From Bacillus sp. FJAT-18017 (GTDB lineage: Bacteria; Bacillota; Bacilli; Bacillales; Cytobacillaceae): a stretch of DNA of 64,000 bases. Positions 56,832 through 64,000 of this stretch are shown here, in pieces. Where the stretch lies: contig NZ_CP012602.1 of assembly GCF_001278805.1 (NCBI RefSeq), forward strand, positions 2,448,001 through 2,512,000. Reading direction: 5' to 3'. Position 1 is the stretch's first letter, and every line of letters begins with the position of its first letter. The position numbers and the translations under genes are program-made. The notes under the pieces are model-generated. The model worked only from the letters and a program-made list of their open reading frames with translations, did not search any database and was not told where the DNA came from.

Positions 56832-57638
56832 TTAAGAATCCTGGCAAGAGGGACAGATAAAAGACTTTTTCGAGGAAACCTTAATTTTGATTATAGTAGC
56901 TCCGCACCTCTTGCAAGGCTGATTCTCCCTTTCATAAACGAGGAAGTGGTGATTGTACTGGCCTGTTTTCGTGTCACCTGGAAAGAGCGGGTCATCCATG
57001 TAACCGCCAATTTCCAATGCGCTCAGCAAAACAGGTTTCATTGCAGAAAAAAGCGCGGAAAGTTGTGCTTCGGTTAAGCCGGCAGCTTTTGCTGCCGGGC
57101 TTAAGCCTGCTGTAAAACAAATTTCATCTGAATAACAGTTTCCTATTCCGGCGATGATGCTTTGGTCAACCAAAATCGATTTCAATGTTCCTTTCTTCTT
57201 TCCGATCCTTTCCTTGAATTCGTCATAACCGAGTGTCAATGGCTCTGGACCAAAGCCTGACAGTTTCTCCTGCAGTTCTCCTGGATTCAAGAGATGAAGG
57301 TACCCAAGCCGCAAGCCGATAAAATTCAGGTTCAAATCCCCGAATGAAAGGATGACCTGTTTTGTCCTGTCGGGGCTTTCTTCTTCCTTTCCAAGAAACA
57401 TCCAGCCCCCCAGCATTAAATGAAGCAGCAGGCTTTTGCCTGAGTCGAGTTCAAAGATCAGATGCTTTGCCCTTCTTTTTACAGCAACAATTTTCCTGTT
57501 TTTCACTTCATGGATAAACTCCTGTACAGGAAGATTGATGGACTTTTCCCTGTTTATCTCAACCTCTGTTATGGTTTTCCCCTTTAAATTTGTCCCAAGG
57601 ATGTTCTTGTAGCGTTCCATTTCCGGAAGTTCAGGCAT
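56832..57638 (-). CDS. Fpg/Nei-family DNA glycosylase
   Basis: Base-excision repair glycosylase/AP lyase of 268 residues. The N-terminus is PELPEME with the catalytic Pro (after Met removal) and Glu; the beta-lyase Lys is in VKRRAKHLIF near residue 54. Helix-two-turns-helix has DQSIIAGIGNCYSDEI near residue 157 with the conserved Asn. The zinc finger is CKRCG near residue 239 and CPSC at the end. MutM has PELPEVE and a typical QGG start; PELPEME and the low length point to a Nei/Fpg-like paralogue rather than MutM itself. Confidence 0.85.
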   Translation of the reverse strand: MPELPEMERYKNILGTNLKGKTITEVEINREKSINLPVQEFIHEVKNRKIVAVKRRAKHLIFELDSGKSLLLHLMLGGWMFLGKEEESPDRTKQVILSFGDLNLNFIGLRLGYLHLLNPGELQEKLSGFGPEPLTLGYDEFKERIGKKKGTLKSILVDQSIIAGIGNCYSDEICFTAGLSPAAKAAGLTEAQLSALFSAMKPVLLSALEIGGYMDDPLFPGDTKTGQYNHHFLVYERENQPCKRCGATIIKIKVSSKKSFICPSCQDS

Positions 57639-57654
57639 ATATATACTCCTTTAA

Positions 57655-57755
57655 CAAAAGCGGAAGCGCGAATTCGGGACGTGAAAATGCTTTCTCTGCA
57701 ATGATTATTCAGTTGAGCATACTTTTGTGTCCCTTGTGATTAGTGCATTGGCCGC
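57655..57755. repeat. Dispersed intergenic repeat remnant
   Basis: AAAGCGGAAGCGCGAATTC start and ATGATTATTC plus TTTTGTGTCCCTTG modules, also seen in the 28.6 kb spacer. It lies between the glycosylase and adhB. Confidence 0.45.
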
Positions 57756-57764
57756 CTATACATA

Positions 57765-58904
57765 TTAATGTGGCTTCATGACTACCTTTATACAATCTTC
57801 GGTTTTCGTATCAAAGATTTCATAGCCGCGTTTAGCTTCTGAGAGTGGAATAACATGTGTTACTATATCACTCGGGTCTACTTTCCCTTTAGAAACCAAA
57901 TCATATAAATAGGGCATGTAAGGAATAACTGGCGCCTGCCCCATCTTGATTTCAACATTTCTATTAAAAAAATCCCCCAATGGAAAGGCATTGTATCTTG
58001 CCCCATATGCACCGGTTATTTGGACGGTCCCCCCTTTCCGAACTGCCTGAGCCGACATAACTACTGGACCCAGAGCACCGCCTTGTAACTTAAGGCCGGT
58101 GGCAAGGAATTCCATGGGTGTCATTTTGCCATCCATTCCAACCGCATCTATGACTACGTCAGCTCCGCCCTTAGTCAATTCCTTTAAATACATCCCCGTG
58201 TGTTCGTGTTGTTCAAAATTCACGATTTCAACATTGTTCGTTCTTTTTGCATGCTGAAGCCTGTAATCAATATAGTCAACAGCAATGACCCGCTTTGCCC
58301 CTTTCAGCCAGGCAAACTTTTGGGCAAGAAGCCCGACCGGACCGCAGCCAAAGATGATAACTGTATCTCCGTTTTTTACCCCGGCATTGTCGACTGACCA
58401 GTAAGCAGTCGACATCGCATCAGCGATCAGGACAAGCTTTTCATCCTCAACCTCGCTATCATCAGGAATCCTAAAAGGGGTGAAATTTCCATATGGTACC
58501 TTCATGTATTGAGCCTGCCCGCCTGGATGGCCTCCAAAGGTTTCTGAATAGCCAAAGAATCCTCCGTTTTCTCCATGTGGATTTGAATTGTCACATTGGC
58601 TTGTCAGGTCATGTTCACAAAACCAGCAATGCCCGCATGCAACGTTGAAAGGGATAATCACCCTATCCCCCTTCTTTACTTTCGTTACATCAGGGCCAAC
58701 CTCCTCGACAATACCAAGCGGTTCATGGCCAATGATAAAATCAGCAGGCATATTTGGAATCATTCCATGTATTAAATGTAAATCTGACCCGCAAATCGCG
58801 GACATCGTAACTTTTATAATAATATCATCATTCTTTTCGATCCGTGGGTCCGCGACTTCTTTTACCGCAACATCCTTAATTCCTTGATATGTAACAGCCT
58901 TCAT
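57765..58904 (-). CDS. adhB: Zinc-dependent alcohol dehydrogenase (AdhB/YraB-like)
   Basis: MDR alcohol/formaldehyde dehydrogenase of 379 residues. Catalytic Zn ligands: Cys in SAICGSDLH near residue 38 and His/Glu in IGHEPLGIVEE near 60. The structural zinc lobe has CGHCWFCEHDLTSQC near residue 92. The NAD motif is FGCGPVGLLAQ near residue 186. It closely fits B. subtilis AdhB, next to CotF-like genes just as here; the association of adhB with coat genes is conserved. A sporulation role or alcohol/aldehyde detoxification is possible. It follows the cotF-like genes on the same strand. Confidence 0.88.
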   Translation of the reverse strand: MKAVTYQGIKDVAVKEVADPRIEKNDDIIIKVTMSAICGSDLHLIHGMIPNMPADFIIGHEPLGIVEEVGPDVTKVKKGDRVIIPFNVACGHCWFCEHDLTSQCDNSNPHGENGGFFGYSETFGGHPGGQAQYMKVPYGNFTPFRIPDDSEVEDEKLVLIADAMSTAYWSVDNAGVKNGDTVIIFGCGPVGLLAQKFAWLKGAKRVIAVDYIDYRLQHAKRTNNVEIVNFEQHEHTGMYLKELTKGGADVVIDAVGMDGKMTPMEFLATGLKLQGGALGPVVMSAQAVRKGGTVQITGAYGARYNAFPLGDFFNRNVEIKMGQAPVIPYMPYLYDLVSKGKVDPSDIVTHVIPLSEAKRGYEIFDTKTEDCIKVVMKPH

Positions 58905-58925
58905 TGGGCATATCCCTCCTGCTCT

Positions 58926-59288
58926 CTAATAATCTGGTGTGGCAAACGTTCCGAGCCTGTCTGTATCATTCGGAAAAAGCTTCATGTCGGCAATAGCAAG
59001 TGCCATATCCATTGATTTAATATCAAGCTCAATCTGTTTGCCGGGATCATGAGGGTAAAGCCAGCCCTTTTTTATCATCAGGTTTGAAAGCTCCTCATGC
59101 AAATCAATGGCTTCCATCATCTGCCGTTCCATCGCTGCCTTCAGCTCAGGAGTTGCTGCCTCAGTAATTGCAAACCCATAATTCCGGATTCCGTTTTTCA
59201 CAGACAACAAAAAATCCATCGCGAAGGATGCATCCGCCATTTTCGGCATTCCTTCAGCATACTTGGGATCCAAATAATCCTGGTTCAT
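58926..59288 (-). CDS. CotF-like spore coat protein
   Basis: Spore coat protein of 120 residues. The CotF domain is a ferritin-like helical bundle: MADASFAMDFLLSVKNGIRNYG, EAATPELKAAMERQMMEAIDLH and LSNLMIKKGWLYPHDPGKQ. In B. subtilis the yraD/yraF type is the match. It lies between a 74-residue partner and adhB on the same strand, and its start overlaps the partner stop by one base, so they are translated together. Confidence 0.85.
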   Translation of the reverse strand: MNQDYLDPKYAEGMPKMADASFAMDFLLSVKNGIRNYGFAITEAATPELKAAMERQMMEAIDLHEELSNLMIKKGWLYPHDPGKQIELDIKSMDMALAIADMKLFPNDTDRLGTFATPDY

Positions 59289-59512
59289 TAATGCGCCACC
59301 TCAATACTATCCGTCCTTGCCTTTCTATAAAGGCCCTTTAGTTCGTTTAGCGCTGCAATTGACTGCTGCACTTCCTTTTCCATTAGTGCTTTTAGATCAT
59401 TGTCAAAACAAATTCCCTGCATCAATTTTGCCCGAACTAGGGAAACCGTTTTACAATTGATTAATTCATGCGTTTCAAACGTTTCATGAAAAGCCAGACT
59501 TTCATGCTTCAT
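59288..59512 (-). CDS. Small CotF partner protein (YraG-like)
   Basis: Protein of 74 residues, hydrophilic and helical, with FETHELINCKTVSLVRAKLM, CFDNDLKALMEKEVQQ and IAALNELKGLYRKA. It is related to the other partner on the plus strand (EALELHEYLAFKNVCLTKSALM, similar spacing of His-Glu, Lys and Cys). Such small partners precede CotF genes in Bacillus. It opens the minus-strand module and overlaps the cotF start by one base. Confidence 0.8.
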   Translation of the reverse strand: MKHESLAFHETFETHELINCKTVSLVRAKLMQGICFDNDLKALMEKEVQQSIAALNELKGLYRKARTDSIEVAH

Positions 59513-59642
59513 TCAACCAACCTCCCAACGTTCATACAAACTTAATTTCTCAAATGCCCTCACGGATTATGCATGGACAGAAGTTGAATAAATGCAAAAA
59601 AAGGGCGCATTATAAATGCGACTTAATATGGGAGTGAATGCT

Positions 59643-59849
59643 ATGACAAAACATCTCGGAATCCATGAAGCACTTGAATTACACGAATATCTTGCTTTTA
59701 AAAATGTCTGTTTGACAAAATCGGCCTTGATGAGCAAGCTCGCTGTTGACGAAGAACTAAAAGCAATCCTTGAAGCGGATGCGGAAACTGGAGTACGCCA
59801 TATTCAAACTCTCCAGGAGTTTTTTACTGACAGGGGGAGTGAAGAATGA
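59643..59849 (+). CDS. Small CotF partner protein (YraG-like), plus-strand copy
   Basis: Protein of 68 residues. The start MTKHLGIHEALELHEYL is preceded by GGGAGTGA. Central NVCLTKSALMSKLAVDEELK and the tail ETGVRHIQTLQEFF mirror the minus-strand partner. It is coupled with the following CotF-like gene by an ATGA overlap. A hairpin with a minus-directed T run (59597-59621) lies just upstream, between the divergent modules. Confidence 0.8.
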   Translation: MTKHLGIHEALELHEYLAFKNVCLTKSALMSKLAVDEELKAILEADAETGVRHIQTLQEFFTDRGSEE

Positions 59850-60151
59850 ATCAACTCCTTCAAAATCTGATTGGCATGGGTGGTATGACAGACCAGGTCA
59901 TTGCCATGGACTTTCTGATAACCTCAAAATCGGGCATCAGAAACCTTGCCGCAGTAATAACCGAAACCGGCACGCCAGAAGTTCGTGCAGCCCTAAAGGA
60001 ACAGCTCCATGATGCCATTCAGACACATACTGCAATAAGTGAGTTCATGACAGCTAAAGGGTATTACTATCCTACTGATTTAAGCAAACAATTCCAGTTG
60101 GACTTGAGCACTTCGGAGACTGCGCTAACTCTGGGACAGAAAATGCAATAG
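59846..60151 (+). CDS. CotF-like spore coat protein, plus-strand copy
   Basis: Protein of 101 residues with the CotF-type bundle: GMTDQVIAMDFLITSKSGIRN, ITETGTPEVRAALKEQLHDAIQ, and TAISEFMTAKGYYYPTDL. It is shorter at the C-terminus than the minus-strand copy. It overlaps its partner by four bases and shares the same divergent region. Confidence 0.85.
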   Translation: MNQLLQNLIGMGGMTDQVIAMDFLITSKSGIRNLAAVITETGTPEVRAALKEQLHDAIQTHTAISEFMTAKGYYYPTDLSKQFQLDLSTSETALTLGQKMQ

Positions 60152-60187
60152 GAAAATAAAACGGAGGCTGCATATAAACAGCCTCCG
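60152..60187. terminator. Terminator between the cotF copy and the PAP2 gene
   Basis: CGGAGGCTG, eight-base loop, CAGCCTCCG; the minus-strand T tail is the better one, so it mainly ends the PAP2 gene. Confidence 0.85.
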
Positions 60188-60193
60188 AGATTG

Positions 60194-60838
60194 TTATTTA
60201 TTTTTAACAAAAATAGTTTTCTTTTCTTCGACACGCACCTGATAGAATTCAAATAGAATGCCATATAAGAAAGTAACAAGAAACATAGAGCCAATCATAT
60301 CCGGAATTACATGCTGTTTCACAAACAAGGTGGAAATAATAATAAGCGAGCCTAGTATATGAATAAACAGAATGGTAACTGGATGCTTCTCTTTTATATG
60401 AAGCGAACCAAGCATTATTGCAAATGTTGTCAGGACGTGGATGCTTGGGAAGCAATTGAACGGCCGATCATTTAAATAAATCAGCTTTACCAGGTCAATG
60501 AGTATGCCATCCCCCTGCACTTGCGGCCTTGGGACGGTTGTTTGAAAAAAGAAATAGATTGCAAAGCAAATAAGTTCACCAACAACTATAAGGATTATAG
60601 TCTTTAAGTATACTTTTGTATCTTTAAAACAAAAGTATACGAGATAAAGAAATACATAGGCATACCAAAGAATATATGGGATGATGAATATAGGCAAAAA
60701 CGGTATATACCCATCTAGTGCGGTTGATATTTGCACCGCATCGGTTGGATGAGTATTTAGAAACTGATAAATTAGACCTAATACAGGTATGACGAGCAAA
60801 AATAGCAAATATGGAGTTTTTTTCAACACTGTATTCAT
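60194..60838 (-). CDS. PAP2-superfamily membrane phosphatase
   Basis: Membrane protein of 214 residues with five to six helices. PAP2 motifs: the Arg in TTVPRP near residue 104 (first motif, incomplete), FPSIHVLTTFAIML near residue 130 with the motif-two SxH His, and KQHVIPDMIGS near residue 178 with the motif-three His/Asp. A long N-terminal part is like inositol-phosphoceramide synthase-type PAP2. The start is uncertain because GGAGGG lies 17 bases before the ATG and a GTG is also possible. It may hydrolyse lipid phosphates such as undecaprenyl pyrophosphate. Confidence 0.8.
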   Translation of the reverse strand: MNTVLKKTPYLLFLLVIPVLGLIYQFLNTHPTDAVQISTALDGYIPFLPIFIIPYILWYAYVFLYLVYFCFKDTKVYLKTIILIVVGELICFAIYFFFQTTVPRPQVQGDGILIDLVKLIYLNDRPFNCFPSIHVLTTFAIMLGSLHIKEKHPVTILFIHILGSLIIISTLFVKQHVIPDMIGSMFLVTFLYGILFEFYQVRVEEKKTIFVKNK

Positions 60839-61106
60839 AAAAATTCTGTCTGCTCCCTCCACTTTTGATATTTAATGCTTGTTTACCCTATTTTTGTATG
60901 AACAGAACCAAAGTTAGTATAACATAAATTATCCACAATTGTTGTAATTTTCCACTTTTTTATGAATTTTTTCCTGACATTAATAGTTAATCCGCCCATA
61001 TCAAAGTATGCTTAATGTTGGTTATTTGTTCGTTTTAAAAAAAGCTAAGTTAAGAATTCTGAAACCATACTTTTCTACATCTTAATATCAATCCTAAAAA
61101 GCAGCC

Positions 61107-61142
61107 TAAAAAAACAGCACCCTGTTTAACAGGATGCTGTTT
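61107..61142 (-). terminator. Terminator after the unknown acidic protein
   Basis: AACAGCA and CCTGT pair with ACAGG and TGCTGTT; on the minus strand the following tail is TTTTTTT-rich. Confidence 0.8.
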
Positions 61143-61156
61143 CCTCCAAATATTCT

Positions 61157-61552
61157 TTAAACGTCGAGTGAGCCGCCTTCTTCAACAATGTGGTAGAGGA
61201 GATGGGCAAGGTGGTGAATCGGCCCGTATTCCTCTTCTTCCTCGCTTGTTTCTTCATTAAATTCAAGGTCATTCAAATATAAAGCCATGAATTCATAAAA
61301 ATCCTTCATTGCGAATGAATAACAAGCAGTTGGCTCCTCATTATCCTCCTCATATTGGAGCAACAAGTGTGAAACAACACCATCAGCATCTTCCGCATCA
61401 AAAAACACAAAAAATCCAATGTTGGTATCAAGTTCAAACAAATGCCGTGTACCGCCTTCGGTAGCTTTATTATAGTCCCCTTCATTGAGTTTCTGGATTT
61501 GCATAGCATCGACTTTATCTTCCTGATGGAAACTGACTACGAATGATTGCAT
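61157..61552 (-). CDS. Acidic cytoplasmic protein of unknown function
   Basis: Protein of 131 residues with GGAGG before the ATG. It starts QSFVVSFHQEDKVDAMQIQ, has a central strand region with FELDTNIGFFVFFDAEDADG, and a very acidic end (FNEETSEEEEEYGPIHHLAHLL). No membrane segment. Not recognised; it looks conserved-type with a balanced codon pattern and its own terminator. A minus-strand single gene. Confidence 0.6.
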   Translation of the reverse strand: MQSFVVSFHQEDKVDAMQIQKLNEGDYNKATEGGTRHLFELDTNIGFFVFFDAEDADGVVSHLLLQYEEDNEEPTACYSFAMKDFYEFMALYLNDLEFNEETSEEEEEYGPIHHLAHLLYHIVEEGGSLDV

Positions 61553-61653
61553 CTATAAATCCTCCTTTATTTTCTCGTCCATACCAAAATCAATATACCC
61601 TTTGAAGGAGGAATTTATCCGTTCTCCAATTCCTCCCCCTCATTAAGTTTCGG

Positions 61654-62898
61654 TTAAATGGCTGTTTTTGAAGCGCCTCCGTGAATAAGCTCCCTTTTCA
61701 TATGAACTCTGACAGTAAACATAACTGGGACTCCAAGCAGAGAAATTGCCGCCAATATGCCGAAAACAGGCAATGGATCACTGAAGCCGAACCAACTGAG
61801 CAGAAAGCCTCCAAGTGAAGGTCCGGCTATGTTTCCTATCTGGGTAAAACCCATTGCGCCAAAATATGTACCCCTTAAGTTTGGTTTTGCAATCGAATCT
61901 AGAAATGCATCAGTCATTGAAAACATTAGGACTTCGCCAATGGTAAAAAGGAAAATCACTGCTCCCCATAATGGAACAGAATCGGCAAATGCAAAAAGCA
62001 ATACAGAAATACTTGATACGAGATTACCGGCCAGTATGGAAAGGATGGGCGGATATTTTTTAACAAAGGCCAATAAGGGGTATTGAATGGTAATCACTGT
62101 CACCGCATTCAATATGAGCAGGCCGGAAAACAAGCCCGCACCTTTCTCTCCGCCAAGTGAACCAGATAGAAATTGCGGGAGTGTAGAATTGAATTGCGCA
62201 TAGGCAAGAACCGCAAGGATGTTGCCAATCAATGCAAGCAATAGAATCCTGTCATTAATCGCAATCCGAGCCGCATCCGTGAATCTTACTGGTTTCTGGT
62301 TGGCCGCAACCTTGAGGTTAGCTCCGCTATAGCCTGTTTTCTTGTAGGTTACTATCAGCGATATTCCATAGAGAACATAAACGCTTGCCGCAATGAAGAA
62401 AGCAGATGTGCTTTCGGATGAACCGAAATAAAAACCTAAAAGCGGTCCGAAAATAACCCCGACATTTATAGCAGTATAGCGCAAATTGAAAATCGCCAGG
62501 CGGTTCTTTGGTTCAGTAAGGTCAGCCAGCAGCGCCCGTGAAGCTGGTTCAAATATTGATTTGCAAAAACCATTTAATGCATTTGCTGCAAAAAATCCCG
62601 AAACAGTCTCGGCCATTCCAAAAAGGATGAATACTCCAGCCCAAAGAAAAATTGAAACAAATAAAACGACCTTTCTTCCTAACCGATCGGACAAATAACC
62701 GCCTGCAAAGCTCGTGCATATCCCGACTAGCGAGCTTACAGCAATGATTAATCCGGTCTGCCCGGGAGAAACGTGCTTTACTTGGGTCAGGTAAATTGCG
62801 AGGAACGGAATACTCATGGATGTTGCCATCCGGCCGAACATGGTCCCTATAAGTATATTTATTACGAGCGGGTGCAAATTCCTGAAGGCTGACAGCAT
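61654..62898 (-). CDS. MFS transporter
   Basis: Twelve-helix MFS protein of 414 residues from the ATG after GGGAGGG. Motif A GGYLSDRLGRKVVL lies near residue 66; the mid-loop is basic (FTDAARIAINDR). The helix 5 GP motif is present (GVIFGPLLGFYFG) as in exporters. The substrate is unknown; the class is like the Bacillus multidrug group. Alone on its strand. Confidence 0.85.
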   Translation of the reverse strand: MLSAFRNLHPLVINILIGTMFGRMATSMSIPFLAIYLTQVKHVSPGQTGLIIAVSSLVGICTSFAGGYLSDRLGRKVVLFVSIFLWAGVFILFGMAETVSGFFAANALNGFCKSIFEPASRALLADLTEPKNRLAIFNLRYTAINVGVIFGPLLGFYFGSSESTSAFFIAASVYVLYGISLIVTYKKTGYSGANLKVAANQKPVRFTDAARIAINDRILLLALIGNILAVLAYAQFNSTLPQFLSGSLGGEKGAGLFSGLLILNAVTVITIQYPLLAFVKKYPPILSILAGNLVSSISVLLFAFADSVPLWGAVIFLFTIGEVLMFSMTDAFLDSIAKPNLRGTYFGAMGFTQIGNIAGPSLGGFLLSWFGFSDPLPVFGILAAISLLGVPVMFTVRVHMKRELIHGGASKTAI

Positions 62899-63108
62899 CC
62901 GTATCCCTCCCTTCCTTCCTTTTTTCAGGAACTTCAATTGCTAGCTTATTTTACCTTTTTACATACATATCAGCAATGAAATGTTTAAGTTGCCTGGTAT
63001 TTAGGAAAAATAAAGATAGAACAGTAAGTTATATATCTTACGACCTATATAAATGGTAAAATAGCAGAAAAGCTTACAAAAATAACCCCGCAAAGGAACA
63101 TTTAGAAT

Positions 63109-63966
63109 ATGACCAAAAAGAAAATTGCCTGGATTACTGATAGTACTGTTTTCCTAACAGAAAAGCTAAAGGCTAACCCCGATGTTTTCGTGGTGCCGCT
63201 TGAAATCATCTTTGGAAATGATGCTTTTGAAGATGGTGTCGATCTTGATACAGAAACACTTTATCAAAGAATTAACAGCGATAAAACGGTTCCGAAAACG
63301 TCGCAGCCTTCTTCCGGGAAGTTTGCTGCACTTTTTGAAAAACTCAAAGAGAATTACGATAGTGCAATAGCTGTCCATATCTCCTCTAAACTAAGCGGAA
63401 CGATGTCAAGCTGCATTGCCGGTGCGGAAATGGCTGGATTCCCCGTGGAAGCGGTTGATTCAAAGTCGTTGTCCTATGCGATTACTGTCCTGATTGAAAA
63501 AGGAATTGAACTTGCTGGGGATGGCCTGGGGGTTAGCGATATAGCCACGATCCTCCGCGAAGAAGCAGACAACGGCCAGAATTATATGTTACTCGGAAAT
63601 CTGGATCAATTTTATAAAGGCGGGCGGATGACAGGTACTCAATACCTTCTTGGAAGCATCCTAAAAATAAAGCCGATTATCCGAATTAATACCAACGGGG
63701 AATTTGAACTGTTTGAGAAAGTTCGATCTGAGAAAAAGGCTGGTGCAAGGCTTGTGGAGCTTTTTGGTGAAGCCCACAGCAAGAATCATATAGAAGAAGT
63801 TTGGGTAATGCACGGAAATGTTCCGGATAAGGCAAAAGAAATGGAAGCAGCTATTAAATCAGCCTTTCCAAGGCTAAAAACGTTCATCGGCGAAATTTCC
63901 TCAACTATTGCTGCTCATGCCGGCGAAGGAACGCTCGCAATCATTTGGCACAATGAACCAAAATAA
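63109..63966 (+). CDS. DegV-family fatty-acid-binding protein
   Basis: DegV protein of 285 residues, which binds a fatty acid and, with FakA, is the FakB half of fatty-acid kinase. The N-terminal ITDSTVFLT near residue 9 has the DST motif, TSQPSSGKFAALFEKL near residue 65 and ISSKLSGTMSSC near residue 90 hold the acid-binding serines; later LGSILKIKPIIRI near residue 180 is conserved. AAAGGA precedes the ATG. It lies alone at the right end. A FakA gene is not next to it. Confidence 0.92.
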   Translation: MTKKKIAWITDSTVFLTEKLKANPDVFVVPLEIIFGNDAFEDGVDLDTETLYQRINSDKTVPKTSQPSSGKFAALFEKLKENYDSAIAVHISSKLSGTMSSCIAGAEMAGFPVEAVDSKSLSYAITVLIEKGIELAGDGLGVSDIATILREEADNGQNYMLLGNLDQFYKGGRMTGTQYLLGSILKIKPIIRINTNGEFELFEKVRSEKKAGARLVELFGEAHSKNHIEEVWVMHGNVPDKAKEMEAAIKSAFPRLKTFIGEISSTIAAHAGEGTLAIIWHNEPK

Positions 63967-63977
63967 AGTTACTGAAT

Positions 63978-64000
63978 GAGGCCGCCGGTTGGCGGGCTCT
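63978..64000 (+). terminator. Terminator after degV, cut by the window end
   Basis: GAGGCCGCC, GGTT, GGCGGGCTC; the T run is beyond the window. Confidence 0.7.

Overview
The window is chromosomal DNA of a spore-forming member of the Bacillaceae. It carries the small acid-soluble spore protein genes sspN, sspO, sspP and tlp, CotF-type coat genes, strong Shine-Dalgarno sites, many GTG/TTG starts, and the gene order parC-parE-yneT / plsY / yneR / yneQ-yneP / tlp-sspN / yneN / acnA(citB) / sspO / sspP known from the Bacillus subtilis yne region. No rRNA, tRNA, CRISPR array or complete insertion sequence was seen. The genus cannot be fixed from sequence alone; an outline like that of selenium-using Bacillaceae (Mesobacillus-like) is only a guess.

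Layout. 1-6.2 kb: the end of a MATE exporter, an APC permease and the hom-thrC-thrB threonine operon. 6.3-10.3 kb: an acidic unknown protein, gnd, and a ring-cleaving dioxygenase/flavin reductase pair behind a probable MhqR operator. 10.5-13.2 kb: an AT-rich accessory patch with a tandem ribbon-helix-helix-like protein, a LAGLIDADG endonuclease fused to the same domains, a decayed reading frame and a Staygreen homologue. 13.3-34 kb: the yne core (RDD protein, parCE, yneT, chrA, plsY, a histidine kinase, yneR, capA, yneQ, yneP, a double AAA ATPase, tlp, sspN, an FbpB-like gene, yneN, acnA, sspO, sspP). 34-37.1 kb: selA, a SelW-like selenoprotein gene and selD. 37.2-42.1 kb: a 51-bp palindromic array, tdh and kbl behind a structured leader with a terminator, and a guanine riboswitch driving xpt-pbuX. 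42.2-46.2 kb: a GNAT pseudogene, a DinB protein, an ABC-F protein and two DUF2382 proteins. 46.9-50.2 kb: a three-gene PhnD/PhnC/fused-PhnE importer. 50.2-64 kb: a GNAT, two MFS exporters, a secreted endonuclease, MscS, an Fpg/Nei glycosylase, adhB with two divergent CotF-type coat modules, a PAP2 phosphatase and degV.

The most notable system is a selenocysteine (Sec) trait that ordinary gene calling breaks. Three genes contain an in-frame TGA at the expected redox position, each followed by a hairpin that could serve as a bacterial SECIS: yneR (HesB-like, Gly-Ile-Gly-Sec), a SelW/Rdx-like protein (Cys-Met-Met-Sec) and selD itself (Sec18). selA lies beside them. The PhnD-like binding protein at 46.9 kb resembles, from memory, the PhnD subfamily named putative selenate transporters, so the window may hold selenium uptake (46.9-50.2 kb), activation (selD), Sec synthesis (selA) and Sec use. 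selB and selC are not in the window and should lie elsewhere.

Other signals worth a second look are the unassigned kbl-tdh leader RNA, the regular 51-bp palindrome array downstream of selD, and the HTH-LAGLIDADG-RHH fusion beside its stand-alone paralogue.
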